Made by a program: the position numbers and the translations under genes
Source of the DNA: Azoarcus sp031546845
GTDB taxonomy: Bacteria; Pseudomonadota; Gammaproteobacteria; Burkholderiales; Rhodocyclaceae
Assembly (NCBI GenBank): GCA_031546845.1
Contig: JAVBJT010000018.1
Coordinates: 112,405 to 176,404, forward strand
Length of the DNA: 64,000 bases
Direction: 5' to 3'
Notes under the pieces: model-generated
What the model was told of the DNA's origin: nothing
What the model saw: only the letters and a program-made list of their open reading frames with translations
Database searches by the model: none
Shown: positions 8,698-17,707 of the stretch, one piece after another
How the letters are laid out: every line of letters begins with the position of its first letter
Position numbering within the stretch: position 1 is the stretch's first letter

Positions 8698-10071
8698 ATG
8701 ACAAATGTTTTTAGTACGCAGACGCGCAACGATCCATTGTGTGGGTTTTTCCGTTGGGGATCGAAACTCTTCGAAATCACCAACCACCACATCTACATCG
8801 TGCAAGGTGAAATCGATGCGGGATTGTTGCGACAGGCATTGCGCCGGACTGTCGAGCAGTTCGAAATCCTGCGCGATCTTTGTTTGCGTGACAGCAAGCA
8901 TGGCGCGATACAAGAAAGCGACGGCGCCATCTATACGCTCGATACCCCACACCCTTTGTCATTCGAATCCGGGGCGTTCAGAAAAACGCTGATGGATTTC
9001 GTTGCCTCGACGGAGCCGGGAGGATTGGTGCGCACCCCCGTCAGAGTACATCTCGCCTATTCGGAAAACCGAAATCAGACCTGTGTTCACCTCGGCATTT
9101 CTCACGACGTGGCGGATGTCAAAAGCGGCAACATCGTGATGGCGCGGCTGATGGAAGAGTACGCCGCGCTGCGTGGAGCCCCAGGCGCGGATGCCGCTCA
9201 ACCGCCAGCGGCGGATAAGCGTTTTTATGAGCATCACCCCTTGAGCCGTATTCAACCCGGCTGGTTTTCTTCCCGCGCCGTGATCAAGCGCAAGGCCAGG
9301 GCAAATCTGAGTATCGCGAAACGTATGTTGTCGTCGGAGAGGACATGGCTCGGCTCTGTCGATGGCGACAAGGAAGGCAATCCGTCCGCCGGCAGCGCTG
9401 GGAACGATTTTTATCATTTGATTCTGCCGGAATCCCTGCAGAAAAATATCCATGAAGCCGCGCGGCGCCACGGTGTCACGGTCAATACCCTCTTTTCCGG
9501 CGCGCTCGTCGGATATATCGAGCGGCATCAGGCGCGAAAATCGTCACCGGCCGTTTATACGGTGGCGGTCAGCCTGCGGAAATTGATCGAATCCTCTTAT
9601 TACGAGACGTTCAGAAGCTACATGGTCGACTGCACGCTGAAAATCGCGCGGTATCTGGATAAGCGGGAACGGCTGCGCACGATCGAAAACGAAATGGCGG
9701 CGATTCGCAATGGGCGGCTGGAACTCGAACTGGGCAGAATGGAAAGCGCGATTCCCTTATTCCACGATCCGGTACCCCGGCGGTTGGCCTTTTGGATCAT
9801 GGAGCGAACGCAGGGGACCAATATTCTTTATTCCAATCCTGGGGTCATCGAAGAAAGCTTCTCGTTTTTTGGCACGGACGATCTGCCGATTCTGGATACG
9901 CTCACGTTCGGCTGTCTCGTTCATCCTTACGACATCATGTTTCTCACGCCGACGATCAATGGCCGAATGCAACTGGATATCGTCTATCGGCGGCACCGAT
10001 TCAGCGATATTCAGAAGCAGTTCGTCGCTCCCTTCCTGGAAGAACTCGACGGCATAATCGATTTGGCGTAA
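8698..10071 (+). CDS. free-standing condensation-domain-like acyltransferase
   Basis: A 457-residue protein with the two-lobed arrangement of condensation/wax-ester-synthase/alcohol acetyltransferase enzymes. The likely HxxxD catalytic motif is HDVAD in LGISHDVADVKSG, near residue 140, preceded by the N-terminal lobe pattern NHHIYIVQGEIDAGLLRQAL. A DFYHLILPESL segment starts the second lobe. Such enzymes join an acyl thioester to an amine or alcohol. As the last gene of the cluster it may perform the final esterification or amidation. The substrates cannot be read from the sequence. It starts at ATG 8698 after a GGGAG. Confidence 0.62.
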   Translation: MTNVFSTQTRNDPLCGFFRWGSKLFEITNHHIYIVQGEIDAGLLRQALRRTVEQFEILRDLCLRDSKHGAIQESDGAIYTLDTPHPLSFESGAFRKTLMDFVASTEPGGLVRTPVRVHLAYSENRNQTCVHLGISHDVADVKSGNIVMARLMEEYAALRGAPGADAAQPPAADKRFYEHHPLSRIQPGWFSSRAVIKRKARANLSIAKRMLSSERTWLGSVDGDKEGNPSAGSAGNDFYHLILPESLQKNIHEAARRHGVTVNTLFSGALVGYIERHQARKSSPAVYTVAVSLRKLIESSYYETFRSYMVDCTLKIARYLDKRERLRTIENEMAAIRNGRLELELGRMESAIPLFHDPVPRRLAFWIMERTQGTNILYSNPGVIEESFSFFGTDDLPILDTLTFGCLVHPYDIMFLTPTINGRMQLDIVYRRHRFSDIQKQFVAPFLEELDGIIDLA

Positions 10072-10277
10072 TGGAATCCGGTGGCGTTGGATTTCCGCAT
10101 GGCGCCGCGATTTGTCCCTGCCTGCCTACTATGCTTGCAGTAGTTCACCGAATTTGCAGGTCAAGCGCGCGGTTCGGGGGCGAATGAGCGCCAGCGATAC
10201 GTGGCACGGGGGGCGTCTTCTTTGTGCCTGCGGCATACTATCGCGCTCCGGCATGACGGGTTTTCGTGGAGCGGATC

Positions 10278-11159
10278 ATGAAATGGGAAGGCAACGAACA
10301 GTCCGATAACGTCGAGGATCGGCGTGGCGCGGGCGGTTTCAGAGGAGTGCCGGGGGGTAGGCGCGGCGTCGGTCTGGGAACGATCGCGGTGGCGTTGATC
10401 GCGGGTTGGGCGTTCGGCATCGACCCGATAACCGTGCTCGGCTTGCTCAGCGGCGGCCAGCCCGCGACGCAGGTACAGCAGCGTTACGACGGCCCGGCCG
10501 GCAAGCCGCCCGGCGACGACCGCGAGGCGGCGTTCGTGTCGACGGTGCTGCGCAATACCGAACAGGTGTGGAGCGATATTTTTCAGCGCGGCGGCGCTGT
10601 TTATCAAGCGCCCAAGCTGGTGCTGTTCAGCGAGGCCACGCCCACCGCCTGCGGTACCGGAGAGGCGGCGATGGGGCCGTTCTACTGCCCCGGCGACAAA
10701 AAGGTCTATATCGATCTCAATTTTTACGACACGCTCAAGAACCAGCTCGGCGCGCCGGGCGAATTCGCCCAGGCTTACGTGATCGCGCATGAGGTTGGGC
10801 ACCACGTGCAGAACGAATTGGGCGTTGCCGCTAAGGTCGATGCCGCGCGCCGCCGTGCGAGCGAGGCGCAGAGCAATGCGCTGAGCGTGCGCATGGACCT
10901 GCAGGCCGATTGCTTTGCCGGCGTGTGGGCGCACCACTCGCAGGAATCCAAGCGCTGGCTCGATCCGGGCGATATCGAGGCGGCGATGAACGCGGCGGAA
11001 AAAATAGGTGATGACGCGCTGCAACGCTCAGCCGGCCGCGCCGTGGTGCCAGACAGCTTTACCCACGGCACCAGCGCACAACGCCAGCGCTGGTTCCAGA
11101 ACGGCTACAAGAGCGGTGACGTGCAGGCTTGCGATACGTTTAGTGCGCGCGCGCTTTGA
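10278..11159 (+). CDS. ypfJ: neutral zinc metallopeptidase, YpfJ family
   Basis: About 293 residues from ATG 10278, which has GGAG six bases upstream; an in-frame GTG lies 12 bases earlier. A short basic cytoplasmic N-terminus, one membrane segment (IAVALIAGWAFGI) and a periplasmic domain with the HEVGHH zinc site are visible, plus QADCFAGVWAHH with the likely third ligand region. This matches the PF04228 zinc peptidase family. Substrates are unknown. It stands alone between the biosynthetic cluster and a gene of unknown function. Confidence 0.85.
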   Translation: MKWEGNEQSDNVEDRRGAGGFRGVPGGRRGVGLGTIAVALIAGWAFGIDPITVLGLLSGGQPATQVQQRYDGPAGKPPGDDREAAFVSTVLRNTEQVWSDIFQRGGAVYQAPKLVLFSEATPTACGTGEAAMGPFYCPGDKKVYIDLNFYDTLKNQLGAPGEFAQAYVIAHEVGHHVQNELGVAAKVDAARRRASEAQSNALSVRMDLQADCFAGVWAHHSQESKRWLDPGDIEAAMNAAEKIGDDALQRSAGRAVVPDSFTHGTSAQRQRWFQNGYKSGDVQACDTFSARAL

Positions 11160-11288
11160 CTGCTTGACCAAGCGTGCTCGGCTGATGGCAGGACACGGGT
11201 TGTCGAAGACCTAGCGGGGATTTGCCGTTCCAGTTCATCAGTGCGCATGCCGATGGGCAAACAAGAACACAGGAGAGGACTCTTTTGA

Positions 11289-11837
11289 ATGCCGCATATC
11301 GACCAGTTCGAACAACATCGAAGCCAGCGTGATCTCGTTTCGATCCGCCGTGGTGGGATCGACGATCATTCCATCCAGGGGTTCATCCTCGCTGCGTCCG
11401 ACCAACTCGTGCTGTTGCAGTATCTATATGACTTCAATCTCGATGGATTGAGGATGCTCAGGAGTGCCGACATCACCGAAGTCGGGTGCTCGCTGACTGA
11501 TCGCTTCCAACGCAAGCTTCTGGTTCAGGAAGGGCTGTTGCAGCAGGTGCCGTTCGAGACCGCTATCGATGTGCGGAACTGGAAAACGGCGATCGCGCAG
11601 TTGTTGCGGGCGTATTCGTTTTTCATCGTTGAATGCGAGCGTGGAGACGATCCGGACTTTTGTATCGGCCGCATCGGACGGGCAGCCGACGATGCGGTGG
11701 AAATCACTTTTTTCTCCGGCTCCGGCGAATGGAGCAAGCAGCCCGAGCGCATCCGTTACGAAGACATGACGTGTTGCCAAGTCGATACGAATTACATCAA
11801 GGTCTACCAGCACTATTTCGAGCGTAATGGATTTTGA
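11289..11837 (+). CDS. conserved-looking hypothetical protein, 182 aa
   Basis: I do not recognise a family. The gene has a strong AGGAGAGGA ahead of ATG 11289 and normal codon use, so it is probably real. The protein is soluble and acidic, with no signal peptide or membrane segment. Segments such as RRGGIDDHSIQGFILAAS and FNLDGLRMLRSADITEV suggest a small beta-rich, Sm-like or WYL-like fold at the N-terminus, but this is only an impression. Confidence 0.6.
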   Translation: MPHIDQFEQHRSQRDLVSIRRGGIDDHSIQGFILAASDQLVLLQYLYDFNLDGLRMLRSADITEVGCSLTDRFQRKLLVQEGLLQQVPFETAIDVRNWKTAIAQLLRAYSFFIVECERGDDPDFCIGRIGRAADDAVEITFFSGSGEWSKQPERIRYEDMTCCQVDTNYIKVYQHYFERNGF

Positions 11838-11934
11838 CGCTTTTTTCTCCTTTTCCATTGTGCCCGCGCACCGGACGCCGCCGCGACAGTGGCCGTTCAG
11901 GGGGCGGATCATGTATTGAGTAGCTATATTGCCC

Positions 11935-13743
11935 ATGTCCGTTGCCGCCCTGCCCCCGCCGATTCGCTACACCATTTCCCCCGCCCATCCCGAGGCGCAT
12001 CTATTCCGCGTGAGCTGCACTGTTGCCGATCCCGATCCGGACGGGCAGTGTTTCAGCTTGCCAGCGTGGATTCCCGGCAGCTACATGATCCGCGAGTTCG
12101 CCCGCAATATCGTCACGCTGCGCGCTGAGGCGGGTGGCCGGGCGGTGAGGGTGGAAAAGCTGGACAAGCACACCTGGCGCGCCGCGCCGCTTGTGGGTCG
12201 CAAGAAGGCTTTGACGCTGCACTATGAGGTGTATGCGTGGGATTTGTCGGTACGCGCGGCGCATCTGGATCAAACTCACGGTTTTTTCAACGGCACCAGT
12301 GTGTTTCTCGCCGTCGAAGGTAAAACGGCGCGGCCTTGCCTGGTGGAGATCGCGTGCCCGCAAGGGGAGGCCTACCGCGCGTGGAAGGTCGCTACCGCGT
12401 TGCCGTGCGCCGAGGGTGGGCCGGGGGCGGCACAGAGGTATGGCTTTGGTTTGTATCGCGCGGCGGATTACGATGAGCTGATCGACCACCCGGTTGAAAT
12501 GGGCGCGTTTACGCTGGCGTCTTTCGAGGCCGGTGGGGTGCGCCACGATGTTGTTCTGACCGGTCGCCACGATTGCGATACCGCGCGCCTTACCGCCGAT
12601 CTGGCGGATGTGTGCCGTTGGCACATCGAGCTGTTCGGTTCGCCGCCGCCGATGGATCACTATGTTTTTCTCGTTACCGTGGTCGGCGATGGTTATGGCG
12701 GGCTGGAACACCGCGCCAGCACGGCGCTGCTCGCATCGCGCGCTGATCTGCCGTGGGTGGGCATGGAAGGCATGCCGGATGGCTACAAGACGTTCCTCGG
12801 TCTGTGCAGCCACGAGTATTTTCACACGTGGAACGTCAAGCGCATCAAACCGGCGGTGTTCGCGCCCTACGATCTTGCCAACGAGAACTACACCCGCTTG
12901 CTGTGGGCGTTCGAGGGCTTCACGTCGTATTACGATGATCTGGCGCTGGTGCGTAGCGGCGTGCTGCCGGCGGCGGATTACCTAGGCCTACTGGCCAAGA
13001 CAATATCCGGTGTGCTGCGCGGTGCCGGCCGATTCAAGCAGAGCGTGGCGGAATCGTCTTTCGACGCGTGGATCAAGTACTACCGCCAGGATGAAAACGC
13101 ATCCAACGCCATCGTCAGCTACTACGCCAAGGGGGCGTTGATCGCGTTGTGCCTTGATCTGCGTCTGCGTGAGGATAGCGGTGGGCGCAAGAGCCTGGAC
13201 GATGTGATGCGTCTGCTGTGGCAGCGCCATGGCGATGGGGCGGGGGTGCCCGAGGACGGTATCTATACCGCCGTGGCCGACGTGGCAGAGGATCAGGGCG
13301 AGCGCCTGGCCCGCTGGCTGAGAAAGGTGGTCGAAGGTACCGACGATTTGTCGTTCTCGCTGATCCTGAACCACTTTGGCGTCAATTACCGGCTTGAGCC
13401 GGTTGGCCGTGCGCCGGTGCTCGGCGTGAAGCTTGCGGCCGGTAATGGGGAGGCGAAGATCGCCACGGTGTACGACGGCGGTGCGGCGCAGGCGGCGGGT
13501 TTATCCGCTGGCGATGTGCTGATCGCGTTCGGCGGTCTCAGGGTAAGCGCGGGTAATCTCGATAGTCTGTTGGCGCGGCACGCAGCCGGCGAGCGCATCG
13601 AGGTGCATGCGTTTCGCCGCGACGAGCTGATGCGCTTCGAGCTTGAACTGGCCGCTGCGCCGGTCGATACGGCGAATCTGAGTCTTGCTACTAAACCGAT
13701 CGCTTCCGCCCGCCGCCTGCGCAGAGGTTGGTTGGGTTTCTAG
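11935..13743 (+). CDS. M61 family glycyl aminopeptidase with PDZ domain
   Basis: About 602 residues. The central M61 catalytic motif HEYFHTWNVKRIKP gives the two zinc histidines and the catalytic Glu; the third ligand region is WAFEGFTSYYDD. The N-terminal third is the beta-rich M61 N domain, and the C-terminal part contains a PDZ domain (GLSAGDVLIAFGGLRV). No signal peptide is seen. The ATG at 11935 is preferred over a TTG six bases earlier. Its stop overlaps the stop of the convergent MATE gene by three bases, so no terminator fits between them. Confidence 0.87.
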   Translation: MSVAALPPPIRYTISPAHPEAHLFRVSCTVADPDPDGQCFSLPAWIPGSYMIREFARNIVTLRAEAGGRAVRVEKLDKHTWRAAPLVGRKKALTLHYEVYAWDLSVRAAHLDQTHGFFNGTSVFLAVEGKTARPCLVEIACPQGEAYRAWKVATALPCAEGGPGAAQRYGFGLYRAADYDELIDHPVEMGAFTLASFEAGGVRHDVVLTGRHDCDTARLTADLADVCRWHIELFGSPPPMDHYVFLVTVVGDGYGGLEHRASTALLASRADLPWVGMEGMPDGYKTFLGLCSHEYFHTWNVKRIKPAVFAPYDLANENYTRLLWAFEGFTSYYDDLALVRSGVLPAADYLGLLAKTISGVLRGAGRFKQSVAESSFDAWIKYYRQDENASNAIVSYYAKGALIALCLDLRLREDSGGRKSLDDVMRLLWQRHGDGAGVPEDGIYTAVADVAEDQGERLARWLRKVVEGTDDLSFSLILNHFGVNYRLEPVGRAPVLGVKLAAGNGEAKIATVYDGGAAQAAGLSAGDVLIAFGGLRVSAGNLDSLLARHAAGERIEVHAFRRDELMRFELELAAAPVDTANLSLATKPIASARRLRRGWLGF

Positions 13744-15122
13744 GTCGTCGCCGGAGCCGCCGCGCGGTCAGCTTGGCGGCGGATAACGCGCCGCAGCAGA
13801 ATGCTGAAGGATGCGGCCGCGAGCATCGAAGCGAGCATGTTTGCTTCCCAAAAGCCCGCCACCGATGGCGCTCCCGCTCGCCACGGGGCGTAAAAGCACA
13901 GCCAGTAGCCGCCGCCAAGGCCCGCGCCCCAGAAGCACAGGGTGTGCAGCAGCATGGGAACAAGCGTGATCTTGTAGCCGCGCAGCGCATGGGCGGCAAT
14001 GGTTTGTACCGCATCGAAAAGCTGATACACGCAGATGTAGAGCAGCAGCCCCAGCGCTACCGTGCGCACCGCCGGATCGGCCGATGACAGACCGACCACC
14101 GTATCGCGCCCTAGCCACAACAACAGGCCGATGGCGGTAGCCAGCGCGCCGGTAAGGATCATCGCCACCCGCACGGTGGCCTGGGCGCGCGCCCAGTCGT
14201 GCGCGCCGGCGGCTTGGCCGACCAGTACCAGGGTGGCGATCGATACCGACAGCGGCAGCATATAAATCAGCGCGGCGAGGTTGGCGACCACACGGTGCCC
14301 AGCCACCGCCTCGGCGCCCAGTCGTGCGACGAAAAGCGCGATCAGGGTGAAAGAGGTGATTTCGATGAAGGTCGATAAGCCCATCGGCAGCCCTAGGCGC
14401 AACAGCGCGCCGATGGCTTGGCGCTGCGGCGGCGCCCAGGCGGAAAAAAGGCGGTAATCGCGGTAGGCTCGATTGCGCGCGAGGTAGAGCGCGCCGCAGC
14501 TAAAGCCGAGCCAGTTCACCACCGCCGTGGAAATACCGCAGCCGATGCTGCCGAGCGGTGCGAAGCCGAGGTGGCCGTTGGTCAGCGCCCAGGCCAACGG
14601 CACATGGGTGGAGGTGACGATAAGGCTCAGCGCCATCAAGACGCGCGGCCGGCCAATGGCGTTGTTGAAGGCGTAAAACGTGCGGTAGAACAGCACCGCG
14701 GGCAGACCGACAGCGGTGGCGGCGAGGTAGGCGGCGGTTTTTCCCTGGAGGTCGGCCGGCACGCGCGCGAGATCGAGCAGGAGGTGGGGAAAGGCGAGCA
14801 GCAGGGTGCCGGGCAGGGCCAGCATCGACGCCAGCCAGAAACCTTGCTGCAAGGCCGGGCCGATATCCTCGCGGCGGCCGGCGCCGTACAGGTGGGCCAC
14901 GGTGGGGGCGACCGCCTGCAAGATGCCGATGAGCAGCATTGCCACCGAAATGTAGATGCCGCTGCCCACCGCTACCGCGGCGAGGTCGGTCGTGCCATAG
15001 TGGCCGGCGATCAAGGTGTCGGCCACCATCATGCACATCGACAGAACCTGTGCGATCAGGATCGGCCAGGCATGGTGCGCTAGACGGCCGGCAATGGCAC
15101 GGAACGATTCCGGCGCGGGCAT
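13740..15122 (-). CDS. MATE family efflux transporter
   Basis: A 460-residue membrane protein with about twelve hydrophobic segments in two related halves, the MATE/NorM layout. The N-terminal WPILIAQVLSMCMMVADTLI and the inter-helical FGTTD-like region (GHYGTTDLAAVAVG) are typical. These pumps export cationic drugs or metabolites using Na+ or H+. It is followed upstream on the same strand by a small membrane protein and lexA. Its 3' end overlaps that of the M61 peptidase gene. Confidence 0.87.
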   Translation of the reverse strand: MPAPESFRAIAGRLAHHAWPILIAQVLSMCMMVADTLIAGHYGTTDLAAVAVGSGIYISVAMLLIGILQAVAPTVAHLYGAGRREDIGPALQQGFWLASMLALPGTLLLAFPHLLLDLARVPADLQGKTAAYLAATAVGLPAVLFYRTFYAFNNAIGRPRVLMALSLIVTSTHVPLAWALTNGHLGFAPLGSIGCGISTAVVNWLGFSCGALYLARNRAYRDYRLFSAWAPPQRQAIGALLRLGLPMGLSTFIEITSFTLIALFVARLGAEAVAGHRVVANLAALIYMLPLSVSIATLVLVGQAAGAHDWARAQATVRVAMILTGALATAIGLLLWLGRDTVVGLSSADPAVRTVALGLLLYICVYQLFDAVQTIAAHALRGYKITLVPMLLHTLCFWGAGLGGGYWLCFYAPWRAGAPSVAGFWEANMLASMLAAASFSILLRRVIRRQADRAAAPATT

Positions 15123-15137
15123 TGGCGCTGCTGCCGC

Positions 15138-15689
15138 TCAACCCGCGCGGCGGCGCGGCAGCTTGCCGCGCCAATAGCACCAGGCAAGAAAACCGAAAAA
15201 ACCCGCCGCGATGAAAAAGAAGCCGACACCTTCCCAGTAAGCGATGGGGTCGGTGGCAAGAAAGTAATCGCGTGCCGGCTGGACGAAATGCACGCGTCCT
15301 TCGAACAAGGCGCGCGCGGCCATCGCCAGCGCCGTGAGCATCGGCAAGAACCAGATGACAAGGCCGACGGCGGTGATGCAGGTATCGGTGCGCGGCGAGG
15401 GGCGGCTGCGCGGCAGATAAACGCTTTCGACTCCGTACCAGAGGGCGAGCAGAAAACCGACCACCACTGCGATTGGAGCGAGCGCCAATGCGGCGCCCAG
15501 GGTCGTGGCGGCGAGCGCGAAGGCGGCGCCTTCCAGCGGTACGATGCGCACCCAGATTGGCGCCAGCATGGTGAACAGCCAGATGGACAGCGGCAGGGCG
15601 AGCGCGAGCAGCAACAAAGCACGTGCCGCGCGGCGGCGGGCGATATCGCCTGCGCGGGGGGAGTCGGAAGGAAGGCTGGAAATCGGCAT
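15138..15689 (-). CDS. hypothetical inner-membrane protein, four predicted TM segments
   Basis: A 183-residue protein with four hydrophobic stretches, roughly at residues 23-42, 60-85, 108-125 and 150-168, and a basic C-terminus (WRGKLPRRRAG). No family is recognised. It lies 15 bases upstream of the MATE gene on the same strand, so the two are probably co-transcribed. Confidence 0.6.
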   Translation of the reverse strand: MPISSLPSDSPRAGDIARRRAARALLLLALALPLSIWLFTMLAPIWVRIVPLEGAAFALAATTLGAALALAPIAVVVGFLLALWYGVESVYLPRSRPSPRTDTCITAVGLVIWFLPMLTALAMAARALFEGRVHFVQPARDYFLATDPIAYWEGVGFFFIAAGFFGFLAWCYWRGKLPRRRAG

Positions 15690-15769
15690 GGGTGGTGAGT
15701 GTGGGTGTCTTGGGTGTGATGTGGCCGCGATTGGTGCGGGCGGTTTCGAGGCGGGAAATCTTGCGGCGA

Positions 15770-16381
15770 TCAGGAATCCTTGCGGATCAAACCAACCATG
15801 ATGCCTTCAATGACGAGCGGCGTGCGCCGGGTGTCGACAACAATGGTTTGGTAGTCCGGATTCGCAGGCAGCAGTTCGACCGTTGAGCCTTTGCGTTGCA
15901 GCGTTTTGACGGTGACGTCGTCCTCGATACGGACGACGACGATCTGGCCGTTGCGGGCCTCGGCGGCGCGATGGACGGCGATCAGATCGCCATCGAGAAT
16001 GCCCGCGTCGCGCATGCTCATGCCGCGCACCCGCAGCAGGTAGTCGGCCGGCGGCGAGAATAGCGCGGGGTCGATCGAGCAGCGCGCTTCGACGTGTTCG
16101 GCAGCGAGCAGGGGGCTGCCCGCGGCCACGCGGCCGATCAGTGGCAGACCCTGCGCGGCGTGTGGCAGGCGGATGCCGCGTGCGCGGCCTTCTTCGAGCA
16201 GGATCGCGCCTTTGGCGGCGAGCGCGCGCAGATGGGTTTCGGCTGCGTTGGGCGAGCGGAAGCCGAAGGCCGCGCAGACTTCCAGGCGGGTTGGCGGACG
16301 GCTTTCGTGCTTGATGGTTTGGCCGATGAAATCCAGAATTTCCTGTTGCCGCGAGGTCAGGCTTCTGCTGCGTGTAGTCAT
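15770..16381 (-). CDS. lexA: LexA repressor, SOS regulator
   Basis: A 203-residue LexA, the standard length. It has an N-terminal winged helix (LTSRQQEILDFIGQTI, then SRPPTRLEVCAAFGF), the Ala-Gly self-cleavage site in GRVAAGSPLL, the catalytic serine in RGMSMRDAGI, and the catalytic lysine in VTVKTLQRK. RecA-stimulated self-cleavage at the Ala-Gly bond relieves repression. A perfect SOS operator lies just upstream, so the gene is autoregulated. The recognition helix reads SPNAAETHLRAL rather than the E. coli wording, which is common in betaproteobacterial LexA. Confidence 0.93.
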   Translation of the reverse strand: MTTRSRSLTSRQQEILDFIGQTIKHESRPPTRLEVCAAFGFRSPNAAETHLRALAAKGAILLEEGRARGIRLPHAAQGLPLIGRVAAGSPLLAAEHVEARCSIDPALFSPPADYLLRVRGMSMRDAGILDGDLIAVHRAAEARNGQIVVVRIEDDVTVKTLQRKGSTVELLPANPDYQTIVVDTRRTPLVIEGIMVGLIRKDS

Positions 16382-16400
16382 GATGATCTCCGCATGAAGG

Positions 16401-16416
16401 CTGTGATTTTAAACAG
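16401..16416 (-). promoter_or_regulatory. SOS box (LexA operator) of lexA
   Basis: CTGTGATTTTAAACAG is a perfect CTGT-N8-ACAG box, ending 20 bases upstream of the lexA start codon; GGAG lies between as the ribosome site. The A/T-rich core probably overlaps the promoter. Confidence 0.88.
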
Positions 16417-16594
16417 TCTTCCCGCGCGGACGGGCATGGGGATGAATAAATAGCCCCGCCGCCCGCGCGCGTTGTTGTGAAATACGCATTCGGCAAGGGG
16501 GTGGTGCGGGCCGAGGGCGTGTGCCTGCTAGGCATGTTCTGGGTAGTCTTCCCTCTGGCTCTCGGCTAGAATCGAGACACGTCAGGGAGAGTCC

Positions 16595-17107
16595 ATGCTG
16601 CGAAGCGGAGATAGTGCGCCGGTGTTTTCGTTGCCGGATTCGGATATGGAGGTTTTCGATCTCGTATCCGTACGTGGCAAGCACCATGTGGTTCTGTCTT
16701 TTTACGCGCGCGACAATACGCCCGGTTGTACGTTGCTGGCCGCCGATTTCAGCGATCATGAGGATGAATTCGCGCGCTACGACTGCATCGTGATTGGTAT
16801 CAGCCCGGACGATTGCCTTACGCACGCCGATTTTCGCGATAATCAGGGCTTGTCGGTTCGCCTGTTGTCGGATACGGAAACCGAGGTGTGCCGGCTCTAC
16901 GGGGTGTGGCAGTCGAAGGTGGTCGATGGGGTGGAACGGATGGGTGTTCTGCGTTCAAGTTTCATCATCGACAAACAAGGCGTGTTGCGGCACGCGCTCT
17001 ATGGCGTTACGCCTCGCGGCCATGCGGCTGCGGTATTTGAACTGGTCAAGGAACTCGAATCCGGCAATGAAAACCGAAATCGTAAAAAACAGCGTAGTCA
17101 CGCTTAA
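16595..17107 (+). CDS. peroxiredoxin, BCP/AhpC-TSA type
   Basis: A 170-residue thioredoxin-fold peroxidase. The peroxidatic cysteine sits in DNTPGCTLLAADFS, equivalent to the BCP motif TPGCTxEAC, but the usual resolving cysteine five residues later is Ala here. Later cysteines (DDCLT and EVCRLYG) could substitute. It reduces hydroperoxides using a thiol donor. The start at 16595 has GGGAGAG upstream. The gene overlaps the following SlyD-type gene by 41 bases, so the pair is translationally linked. Confidence 0.87.
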   Translation: MLRSGDSAPVFSLPDSDMEVFDLVSVRGKHHVVLSFYARDNTPGCTLLAADFSDHEDEFARYDCIVIGISPDDCLTHADFRDNQGLSVRLLSDTETEVCRLYGVWQSKVVDGVERMGVLRSSFIIDKQGVLRHALYGVTPRGHAAAVFELVKELESGNENRNRKKQRSHA

Positions 17108-17555
17108 CTACACCGTGCGCGATCCGGACGGCAACGTAATCGACAATGGCGAGGAGCCGTTGGTGTATCTGCATGGCGGCTACGACGGTATCTTCCCGCT
17201 GGTCGAAGAAGCGTTGCACGGCCGTAAACAGGGCGACACGCTGCAGATCAAACTGCAGCCGGAAGAAGCCTTCGGCGACTACGATGAAGAACTGGTGATG
17301 GTCGAGGAGGCCGCCCTGTTCCCGGACAACATCGAAGTCGGCATGTCCTTCGAGCGCACATCCGATGATGGCGAGGACGACATGGTCTATCGCATCACCG
17401 ACATCGCCGACGGCAAGGTCGTCGTCGACGGCAATCATCCGCTGGCCGGCACGGCGCTGGTGTTCGACATCACCATTGCCGACGTGCGCCCCGCTTCCGC
17501 CGAGGAAATCACCCATGGTCACGCGCATGGGCCGGGCGGACATCATCACCATTGA
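17067..17555 (+). CDS. slyD: FKBP-type peptidyl-prolyl isomerase, SlyD-like
   Basis: About 162 residues from ATG 17067, which lies inside the 3' end of the peroxiredoxin gene. The FKBP core (VTLNYTVRDPDGNVIDNGEE) is interrupted by an insert-in-flap segment (EEAFGDYDEELV), and the C-terminus is histidine-rich (HGHAHGPGGHHHH), as in metal-binding SlyD. It should act as a prolyl isomerase and chaperone and may handle nickel. The stop codon TGA is fused to the first base of a 105-bp dispersed repeat. Confidence 0.9.
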   Translation: MKTEIVKNSVVTLNYTVRDPDGNVIDNGEEPLVYLHGGYDGIFPLVEEALHGRKQGDTLQIKLQPEEAFGDYDEELVMVEEAALFPDNIEVGMSFERTSDDGEDDMVYRITDIADGKVVVDGNHPLAGTALVFDITIADVRPASAEEITHGHAHGPGGHHHH

Positions 17556-17659
17556 TACGGCTTCGCCTTCAACCGTACAACTTCGTTGGGTCGCCTTGCC
17601 GTGCTACAGCACTGTCTTCGGCTCCCCGCCTCGTTATCCGGTCGAATGCAAACCCGTAT
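17555..17659 (+). repeat. 105-bp dispersed repeat, copy 1
   Basis: This segment runs from ATACGG to CCGTAT and matches 32821-32925 base for base in length, with only a handful of differences. Its ends form an imperfect inverted repeat (ATACGGCTTCG against GAATGCAAACCCGTAT). The first base is the last base of the slyD stop codon. It encodes nothing recognisable and resembles a MITE- or REP-like element. Confidence 0.85.
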
Positions 17660-17666
17660 GATTCAT

Positions 17667-17690
17667 AAAGGGCCGCGTGAGCGGCCTTTT
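17667..17690 (+). terminator. intrinsic terminator after slyD and repeat
   Basis: AAAGGGCCGC and GCGGCCTTTT pair around a GTGA loop, with A residues before and T residues after, giving a bidirectional-type hairpin. It ends the peroxiredoxin-slyD transcript. Confidence 0.8.
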
Positions 17691-17707
17691 CAATTCAGGC
17701 GCTGGAG

